From: DATBDM01 sp036269915
GTDB lineage: Bacteria > Actinomycetota > Thermoleophilia > Solirubrobacterales > Solirubrobacteraceae
Assembly: GCA_036269915.1 (NCBI GenBank)
Contig: DATBDM010000209.1
Span: 1 to 5,924, forward strand
Direction: 5' to 3'
Length of the DNA: 5,924 nt
How positions within the stretch are numbered: position 1 is the first letter of the stretch; every line of letters starts with the position of its first letter. The position numbers and the translations under genes were made by a program. Under the pieces are notes generated by a model. That model saw nothing but the letters and a program-made list of their open reading frames with translations. It was not told where the DNA came from and made no database searches. Below are positions 1 through 4,316 of this stretch, one piece after another.

Positions 1-1
1 C

Positions 2-466
2 GGCCCCGCCTGGGCGCAGCCCGGCCTCCCCGGCTGGGTCGACTACGACCGTGCGATGTACGGCACCGCCGACCTCGACGGGCTCGGCGTGAAGGTCGCG
101 CTCGACACCGAGGGCCCGCCGCTGGGCCCCGACGACGAGCTACCGCCCGGCGGCCGCACCGAGGACGCGGTCCGCACGTACGTCGCCGAGCGCTTCCCAG
201 GGCTCGCGGACGCCCCGCTCAAGGAGATCCGCACCTGCCGCTACGAGCTCTCGCCCGACTCGAACTTCATCGCCGCCGAGCATCCCGGCCGGCCCGGCAC
301 CTGGCTGCTGGGCGGTGGCTCCGGCCACGGCTTCAAGCACGGCCCCGCGATGGCCGAGCGCGTCGCCGCGGCGCTGCGCGGCGAGCAGGCGCTGCCGGCG
401 CGCTTCGCGGTCGGCGCGCGCGCCGCCGGCCGCTCCCTGCGCACCGCCGGCTCGGGCGCCCGATGA
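2..466 (+). CDS. FAD-dependent oxidoreductase, monomeric sarcosine oxidase / N-methyltryptophan oxidase type, C-terminal part (5' end outside window)
   Basis: The frame is open from the window edge, so the 154 codons seen are the C-terminal part of a larger protein; the FAD-binding Rossmann N terminus lies upstream. The ATG at 56 is internal. By homology the protein oxidises an N-methylated or secondary amine, reducing FAD, which O2 reoxidises to give H2O2. Key signatures are visible. The motif GLGVKVAL (Lys codon 92-94) aligns with the O2-activating Lys265 of Bacillus sarcosine oxidase. TCRYELSPDSNFI (Cys codon 236-238) aligns with Cys315, which carries the covalent FAD. GGGSGHGFKHGPAMAE matches the glycine-rich flavin-contacting loop near the C terminus. 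The Lys-Cys distance is 48 residues, against 50 in the Bacillus enzyme by my recall. The stop overlaps the next start as ATGA (463-466), implying co-translation. Family assignment is firm; the substrate is not determinable. Confidence 0.9.
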   Translation, partial: GPAWAQPGLPGWVDYDRAMYGTADLDGLGVKVALDTEGPPLGPDDELPPGGRTEDAVRTYVAERFPGLADAPLKEIRTCRYELSPDSNFIAAEHPGRPGTWLLGGGSGHGFKHGPAMAERVAAALRGEQALPARFAVGARAAGRSLRTAGSGAR

Positions 467-1602
467 GCCGCGGCCTGCTCGTGATCGGCGCCGACGTCGC
501 GGCCGACGTTCCCGGCACGGCCGCGCGGCTCGCGCAGCGCCTGCGGGCCGCGGGCGAGGATCCCGCGGAGGTCGCCGCGGTCGCGCTCGGCGGCGGCGAC
601 GCCGTGCACGCCCTCTCGGCCCGCGCGACGCCCCACACCGCCGCCGCCCACCAGGGCGCGCGGATCGACCCGGGCGCGCTGGTCTCGCGCGTCCGCGAGG
701 CGACCGGCTCGCGCACCGTGGTGGTCGCCTGTGCCGGTGGCCTGCTCGCGCCGCTGACGGCTCGCTACAGCGCCCGCGACCTCGCGCGCGAGCTGGAGCT
801 GCCGGTCGTCCTCGCCGTCAGCGCCGCGCCCGATCTCGTCAACGTCGCCCGGCTGTCGCTCGAGTCGGCGCGCGCGGCTGGCCTCGCCGTGGCGGCGGTG
901 GTCCTGACCGGCTGGCCGGATCCGCCGAGCCGCGTGCTGCTCGACGAGCGCCGCCTGCTCGAGGAGGTCGTCGCGGTGCCCGTCGTCACCCTTCCCGGCG
1001 ACCGCGGCTGGGAGGCGCCGGGATGGCTCGACGCGACGCCGCCGCGCGCCCGCACCGAGGCGGCCGTGGCGACCGACGGCGCAGCGGCGGCCCGCGGCGA
1101 GATCGCGCTCGACCCCTACCGCGCCTGGGAGCCGGAGCCCGCCGGCGACCCGCGCGAGACGCCGCGGCCGCGGATCATGGCCGCGATCCTGTCGATCGTC
1201 GAGGCCGAGGGCCCGATGCGCGCGAGCCGCGCCTACGCGCTCTACAACCGCGCGGCCGGTGGCAAGAAGCTGACGACGATCGCCCGCGCACCGCTCTCGA
1301 GCGCCGCCTACTGGCTCGCCCGCGAGGAGCGGCTCGTGCTCACGCCGGCCGACGACATCCCGTGGCAGGAGGACGACCTGCTGCGCAGCCCGGACGCGCC
1401 TCCGGTGCACGTGCGCGAGCTCGGCCCGCGCACGCTCGAGGAGGTCCCGCTCGACGAGATCGCCGAGCTCATGCGCCGGCTCGCCGGCACCGGGCTGTCC
1501 GGCGACGCGGCGCTCAAGCGCGGCGTGCTGCAGGCCTACGGGCTCGTGCGGCTCACGACGCGCGCCGACGAGTACCTCGGGCGCGCGCTCGGCCTGCTCT
1601 AG
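463..1602 (+). CDS. Degenerate dethiobiotin-synthetase (BioD/AAA_26)-like protein with C-terminal DUF3320-like domain
   Basis: A 379-residue protein in two parts. Residues 4-180 follow the BioD fold: an N-terminal beta strand and loop (LLVIGAD), then ATPHTAAAHQGARID (55-69) matching the BioD APH-x-A-A-x3-G-x-x-ID segment, ACAGGLLAPLT (89-99) matching VEGAGGLLVPL, and the following DLA-x-x-L-x-L-PVVL and VVL-x-G strands. The catalytic features are gone. Where BioD has GTDTGVGKT this has GADVAADVPGT without the P-loop Gly-Lys, the KPV-x-T-G strand is missing, and the metal-binding Glu of VEGAGG is absent. Residues 190-235 are a Pro/Ala-rich linker. Residues 236-379 (ILSIVEAEGPM...YNRAAGGKKL...VPLDEIAEL...AYGLVRLT) resemble the DUF3320 domain found at the C terminus of RAD3-like helicases, probably a winged-helix fold. 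No biotin gene is nearby. It is probably a non-catalytic or regulatory relative; its function is unknown. The start is fixed by the 4-bp ATGA overlap with the oxidase gene. Confidence 0.75.
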   Translation: MSRGLLVIGADVAADVPGTAARLAQRLRAAGEDPAEVAAVALGGGDAVHALSARATPHTAAAHQGARIDPGALVSRVREATGSRTVVVACAGGLLAPLTARYSARDLARELELPVVLAVSAAPDLVNVARLSLESARAAGLAVAAVVLTGWPDPPSRVLLDERRLLEEVVAVPVVTLPGDRGWEAPGWLDATPPRARTEAAVATDGAAAARGEIALDPYRAWEPEPAGDPRETPRPRIMAAILSIVEAEGPMRASRAYALYNRAAGGKKLTTIARAPLSSAAYWLAREERLVLTPADDIPWQEDDLLRSPDAPPVHVRELGPRTLEEVPLDEIAELMRRLAGTGLSGDAALKRGVLQAYGLVRLTTRADEYLGRALGLL

Positions 1603-2162
1603 AGGGCGGCCAGCGCCGCGGGCAGCGCGCGAGCGTCCTCGAACAGCGTGTCGCGCAGCCCGCGCGAGCGCAGCGCGGCAGCGGGGTGATACATCGGGTA
1701 CAGCGTCCGCTCCCCCGCCTGGACCACCTGGCCGTGCAGCATCGAGATCCTGCCGCCGGGCACGAAATGGGCGAGCGCGTGGCGGCCGAGCGGGACGACG
1801 AGCCGCGGCCGGATCAGCGCCAGCTGGCGCTCGAGCCACGGCATCGAGTGGGCGACCTCGTCCGGGCGCGGGTCGCGGTTGCGCGGCGGGCGCGCCTTGA
1901 GCACGTTGGTGATGTAGACGGCCGCGCGGTCGAGCGCGATCTCGGCCAGCAACTCGTCGAGCAGCTTCCCCGCGCGCCCCACGAAGGGCCGCCCGAGCTC
2001 GTCCTCGCTCGCCCCCGGCGCCTCGCCCAGCAGCAGCACGTCGGCTTGCGGCGCGCCTTCCCCGGGGACCATGTGCGTCGCGGTCTCGCAGGGCTCGAAG
2101 CCGCAGCCGTGGTGCGCGCGAATCTCGGCGTGAAGCGCCTCGAGCTCGTCGGCGGCGCTCAT
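1599..2162 (-). CDS. Uracil-DNA glycosylase, family 4-like, missing two of the four cluster cysteines
   Basis: A 187-residue protein predicted to excise uracil from DNA as the first step of base-excision repair. Family-4 motifs are clear: GEAPGASED (46-54, the catalytic water-activating loop), [16 protein letters not shown] (57-72), [16 protein letters not shown] (83-98), [10 protein letters not shown] (121-130), and [10 protein letters not shown] (155-164) with the DNA-contacting His-Pro. The usual enzyme binds a 4Fe-4S cluster through four cysteines. Here only Cys20 and Cys25 exist, in a C-x4-C arrangement (CGFEPC). The third ligand position (KCRPP) is KARPP (Ala90), and the fourth, in the helix before the P-x-L motif, appears to be Ser106. 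There is no KRRIH loop, so it is not UDGX. The start at 2162 overlaps the upstream kinase stop as ATGA, with GGAG only two bases before it. An extension upstream to 2291 would overlap the kinase and adds an Arg/Ala-rich shadow, so I rejected it. Confidence 0.85.
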   Translation of the reverse strand: MSAADELEALHAEIRAHHGCGFEPCETATHMVPGEGAPQADVLLLGEAPGASEDELGRPFVGRAGKLLDELLAEIALDRAAVYITNVLKARPPRNRDPRPDEVAHSMPWLERQLALIRPRLVVPLGRHALAHFVPGGRISMLHGQVVQAGERTLYPMYHPAAALRSRGLRDTLFEDARALPAALAAL

Positions 2163-3634
2163 GGCTCCAGCAGGCGGAAGTGCACGACGGCCATCGGCTC
2201 GTCGCCCGTCAGCCGCCAGCCCGGCTCGCCGAGCAGCAGCGCGACCTCGTCGCGGACGGCGGCGTACAGGCGCCGCTGGCGCGCGTGCCACTCGTCCATC
2301 GTGAGCGGTTGCGCCCCCTGCGTGGCGATCACGTCCTCATCGATCTCGTCGAAGCGCAGGACCGCGACGCGCGTCACCTCGACCGCGGCGCGGCGGACGC
2401 CCGCGTGGTCGAGCACCGGCAGCCGGTGACCGGGCCGCGGCGGCCCGCCCTCGAGGTCCCACTCGCGCGCGAACGAGATCGCGGCGGTGCGCTCGCCGGC
2501 CAGGACCTCGGCCAGCAGGAGCTCGCCCAGCCCGCCGTCGCCCGGGTGGCCGAACTCCAGGAACGGCTCACGCGCCGTACGCCACGGGGCGACCGGGATC
2601 GTCGCCTCCAGGCGCGTGCCGGCGCCGGCGGGGCTGTCGACCTCGAGCCGCCCGCCGAGCGCCTCGACGCGCGCGGCCAGGCCGAGCAGCCCGGTGCCGG
2701 CCTCGGCGTCGGCGCCGCCCGCGCCGTCGTCGGCGACGGTCATGCGAACCGAGCGGCCGTCGAGCTCGACGGCGACGCGCACGGTCGTCGCGCCCGCGTG
2801 CTTGACCGCGTTGGAGAGCGCCTCGGCGACGACGAACCAGATCGTCGCCTCGATCACCTCGGGGAGCCGCCGGTCGGGCAGCGCGGCGACGTCGAGCCGC
2901 AGCGTCGACCGCATCGCGAGCGAGCCGAGCGCCGGCTCGAGGCCGCGCTCGAGCGCGACGGGATGCAGCCCGCCGGCCAGGGCGCGCAGCTCCGCGCCCG
3001 CCTCGGCCACCTGCTCGCGCGCCATGACCAGCAGCCGCGACGCCTCCTCGGCGTCGCCCTGCTCGAGCTTGCGCCGCGCGACGTCGACGAACTGCCCGAG
3101 CGCGACGAGCCGCTGCTGGGTGCCGTCGTGGAGGTCGCGGCCGATCCGGCGGCGCTCCTCGTCGCCCGCCTGCACCACCCGGGCGCGCGATGCCGTCAGC
3201 TCGGACTCGCGCTCGTGCAGCGCCGCCTCGCCGCGGCGGCGCTCGACCTCGGCGGCGGCGCGGGCAGCGAAGATCTCCAGCACGGAGCGCTCGTCCGCGC
3301 CGAGCTCCAGTCGCCCGCGCGCCAGGAGGCCGATGTGCCCGACCGGCGCGCCGGCGGCGCCGATCAGCTCGACGGCGACGTGCGCCTCGGACGGACCGGC
3401 GGCGTCGAGCTCGAGCCCCTCCCGCAGCCGCGTGTCGGTGGAGACGAGCACCCGCGCCCGCTCGGGCGCGACGAGCTCGGCGACGTACGCGCACTCGGCC
3501 CCGAAGCTCGACGCGAGCTGCGTGGCCAGCGAGCGGAGGAACTCCTCACCGGCGACGCCCGCGGTCGCCTCGGCGATCGTGCGCAACAACGCGTCGGCCG
3601 GACGGGGCGCGCTGGTCTCGGGCGGGGCGGCCAT
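2159..3634 (-). CDS. GAF-domain sensor histidine kinase (NarL/HisKA_3 type) fused to a C-terminal ASCH domain
   Basis: A 491-residue protein from the ATG at 3634; residue numbers here use the alternative GTG start at 3667 (502 residues). Domains in order: a GAF-like sensory region (about 25-145); a coiled-coil linker (145-170); HisKA_3 with DEERRRIGRDLHDGTQQRL and phospho-acceptor His180; HATPase with N-box EALSNAVKHA (282-291, Asn286), DDGAGG (313-318) and GTGLLGL (324-330), ending near TIPV (358); then an ASCH domain (368-502) with FLEFG, VLAGERTAAISF (388-399), VLRFDEIDEDVIATQG and MAVVHF. No membrane segment or signal peptide is evident, so it is cytoplasmic. It should autophosphorylate and pass phosphate to a NarL/LuxR-type regulator, but none is in the window. 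The ASCH domain is a PUA-like fold linked to RNA or modified nucleosides; its fusion to a kinase is unusual. Neither start has a good Shine-Dalgarno. The gene is coupled to the glycosylase by ATGA (2159-2162). Confidence 0.87.
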   Translation of the reverse strand: MAAPPETSAPRPADALLRTIAEATAGVAGEEFLRSLATQLASSFGAECAYVAELVAPERARVLVSTDTRLREGLELDAAGPSEAHVAVELIGAAGAPVGHIGLLARGRLELGADERSVLEIFAARAAAEVERRRGEAALHERESELTASRARVVQAGDEERRRIGRDLHDGTQQRLVALGQFVDVARRKLEQGDAEEASRLLVMAREQVAEAGAELRALAGGLHPVALERGLEPALGSLAMRSTLRLDVAALPDRRLPEVIEATIWFVVAEALSNAVKHAGATTVRVAVELDGRSVRMTVADDGAGGADAEAGTGLLGLAARVEALGGRLEVDSPAGAGTRLEATIPVAPWRTAREPFLEFGHPGDGGLGELLLAEVLAGERTAAISFAREWDLEGGPPRPGHRLPVLDHAGVRRAAVEVTRVAVLRFDEIDEDVIATQGAQPLTMDEWHARQRRLYAAVRDEVALLLGEPGWRLTGDEPMAVVHFRLLEP

Positions 3635-3734
3635 GGAGGCGAAAACCCTAGACGTCTCCAATCGCACCTGCTGGTACGGAATGCGTCAAGGGGCGGTCAT
3701 AGACTGTCGATGACCCGAATGAGGCATTCCATTC
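3635..3734. promoter_or_regulatory. Divergent intergenic region between the kinase-ASCH gene and the 90-aa protein gene
   Basis: About 100 bp separate two head-to-head starts, so it must hold the promoters of both units, unless the kinase starts at the GTG at 3667. It is AT-richer than its surroundings. On the plus strand TAGACT (3700-3705) matches the -10 consensus at 4 of 6 positions, but no convincing -35 sits 17 bp upstream. GGAAT at 3678-3682 could be an ECF-type -35, but no GTT follows at the expected distance. On the minus side there is an 8-bp palindrome AGACGTCT (3650-3657) and a TGGAG/CTCCA inverted pair (3634-3638, 3656-3660). A weak Shine-Dalgarno GAGG (3721-3724) precedes the ATG at 3735 by 10 nt. 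Exact promoters are not assignable by eye. Confidence 0.5.
3678..3734. repeat. Four GAATG/CATTC repeats forming nested inverted repeats over a ribosome-binding site (possible operator)
   Basis: The pentamer GAATG occurs at 3679-3683 and 3717-3721, and its complement CATTC at 3725-3729 and 3730-3734. The inner pair forms a dyad GAATG-AGG-CATTC whose left arm and centre hold the Shine-Dalgarno GAGG. The outer copy extends to a 7-bp inverted repeat, GGAATGC (3678-3684) with GCATTCC (3724-3730), enclosing the candidate -10. Such AT-containing pentamers should be sparse in this GC-rich DNA. A repressor site or an RNA hairpin masking the start of the 90-aa gene would both fit; no binding protein is identified. 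Confidence 0.45.
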
Positions 3735-4007
3735 ATGAACAGTGAACGCACCCAAGCCTACGGACGGGTCGTCAGGACGCTGGACGACCTGGGTCCGAGC
3801 AAGCTGCAGCCCGGCGAGCTGGAGCGGGTCCGTGACGCCGCGGACACGCTGATCTTCGCCGCCCACCCCGAGGAGGTCCCCCCGGCCCTCGAGAACGTCC
3901 AGGAGCTCGCCGAGCACCTGGTCGCGAGCGGCCGCTGGACCGAGGAGCGCGCCGAGGAGCTCCTGCGCGACATCGAGGCCTGCGGGCCCGTCGCGCCCGT
4001 CGCCTGA
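3735..4007 (+). CDS. Small acidic helical protein of unknown function (90 aa)
   Basis: I do not recognise this as a named family. The 90 residues are rich in Glu, Asp, Ala and Leu and read as three amphipathic helices: about 3-18 (SERTQAYGRVVRTLDDLG), 26-44 (PGELERVRDAADTLIFAAH) and 47-85 (ending SGRWTEERAEELLRDIEACG). There is no signal peptide, no membrane segment and a single Cys (83). Codon use is strongly G/C-ending like its neighbours, which supports it being coding. It has its own start after the divergent intergenic region, with a weak GAGG 10 nt upstream lying inside an inverted repeat. Downstream it converges on the small zinc-ribbon gene with a 16-bp gap. It is possibly a lineage-restricted actinobacterial hypothetical. 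The start is supported by the intergenic signals; no other ATG or GTG upstream is plausible. Confidence 0.78.
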   Translation: MNSERTQAYGRVVRTLDDLGPSKLQPGELERVRDAADTLIFAAHPEEVPPALENVQELAEHLVASGRWTEERAEELLRDIEACGPVAPVA

Positions 4008-4023
4008 CCCACGCTCAGCCCGC

Positions 4024-4260
4024 TCAGCGCTTGCGCGCCGCCCGGCGCGCAAGCCAGAGCGGCAGCGTCGAGAGCGTGGGGCGCTTGCCGAGGTCCTGGG
4101 TGTCCTCGCGATCGAACGCCCGCGCGTAGCGGGACGCCTCCTTCGCGGTGCCGTAGCGCTTGCTCCCGCCCGCGCCGCAGCCGCGCCCGCAGGCCCAGCG
4201 CATCTCCGTCCCGGCGCTGCTGAAGCGCCAGCGATGTCCCAGCACACGGCACGCGAGCAT
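4024..4260 (-). CDS. Small probable zinc-ribbon protein (78 aa), function unknown
   Basis: A short basic protein with potential metal ligands Cys4, His9, Cys24 and Cys28, in the order C-x4-GH...RWACGRGCGAGG. This resembles a one-zinc treble-clef or ribbon knuckle. A conserved-looking middle (GSKRYGTAKEASRYARAFDRED, about 32-53) and an Arg-rich tail (WLARRAARKR) follow, the latter possibly contacting nucleic acid. The CRVLGHRW opening is reminiscent of the short phage-associated DUF1660 proteins, but I see no phage context and do not claim membership. The ATG at 4260 has no obvious Shine-Dalgarno. It is divergent from the MFS gene, sharing a 56-bp intergenic region, and convergent with the 90-aa gene. 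Biased codon use and metal-site spacing support a real gene; its role is unknown. Confidence 0.72.
   Translation of the reverse strand: MLACRVLGHRWRFSSAGTEMRWACGRGCGAGGSKRYGTAKEASRYARAFDREDTQDLGKRPTLSTLPLWLARRAARKR
4027..4056. terminator. Perfect 11-bp stem at the convergent gene junction, possible bidirectional terminator
   Basis: GCTTGCGCGCC (4029-4039) and GGCGCGCAAGC (4044-4054) are perfect inverted repeats around a 4-nt loop. The stem lies 22 nt past the stop of the plus-strand 90-aa gene and within the last codons of the minus-strand zinc-ribbon gene. There is no U-tract on either side, so it would be a U-less stem terminator of the kind reported for actinobacteria. Just before it, CGCTCAGC is repeated directly (4012-4019 and 4021-4028). 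Overlap with coding sequence (Arg/Ala codons) means the symmetry could partly be coincidental. Confidence 0.4.
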
Positions 4261-4275
4261 GCGCCGAGCGTAGCC

Positions 4276-4313
4276 GCCTGGTTTCGACCCCGCTCGCCTG
4301 CGGGGAACCAGGC
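4276..4313 (+). promoter_or_regulatory. Long hairpin immediately upstream of the MFS start codon
   Basis: GCCTGGTT (4276-4283) pairs with AACCAGGC (4306-4313), and CCCCGC (4288-4293) pairs with GCGGGG (4300-4305), closing a 6-nt loop. Only a 4-nt bulge (4284-4287) interrupts 14 base pairs. It ends 3 nt before the ATG at 4317 and contains the only Shine-Dalgarno-like bases nearby (AGG, 4310-4312). It fills 38 of the 56 bp between the divergent zinc-ribbon and MFS genes. It could be a translational block on the transporter mRNA, a DNA operator for both genes, or a terminator-like element. Confidence 0.5.
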
Positions 4314-4316
4314 GCC

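Noticed and set aside
463..1602. Calling the fused gene bioD (functional dethiobiotin synthetase)
   Set aside because: The P-loop Lys and other catalytic residues are missing, an extra domain is attached, and no other biotin gene is nearby.
241..1839. Long open frame on the minus strand (532 codons) opposite the oxidase and BioD-like genes
   Set aside because: The translation is Arg/Ala/Gly/Pro-rich with no family motif, and it lies antisense to two genes with clear homology. Such open frames are expected in GC-rich DNA with few stop codons.
2163..2291. Longer N terminus for the uracil-DNA glycosylase
   Set aside because: The extension is Arg/Ala-rich, lies wholly inside the kinase gene, and family members start close to the cysteine motif. 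The ATGA junction gives a natural start at 2162.
315..2429. 704-codon plus-strand open frame
   Set aside because: A low-complexity Arg/Ala/Pro product overlapping the BioD-like gene in another frame and the glycosylase and kinase genes antisense. No recognisable domain; a GC-rich shadow.
3635..3667. GTG at 3665-3667 as start of the kinase gene
   Set aside because: It is in frame and possible, but has no better ribosome-binding site than the ATG at 3634, and the 11 added residues show no feature. Kept only as an alternative.
2180..3745. 521-codon plus-strand open frame opposite the kinase gene
   Set aside because: It is antisense to the histidine kinase, whose motifs are unmistakable. The plus-strand product is Arg/Ala/Gly-rich without motifs.
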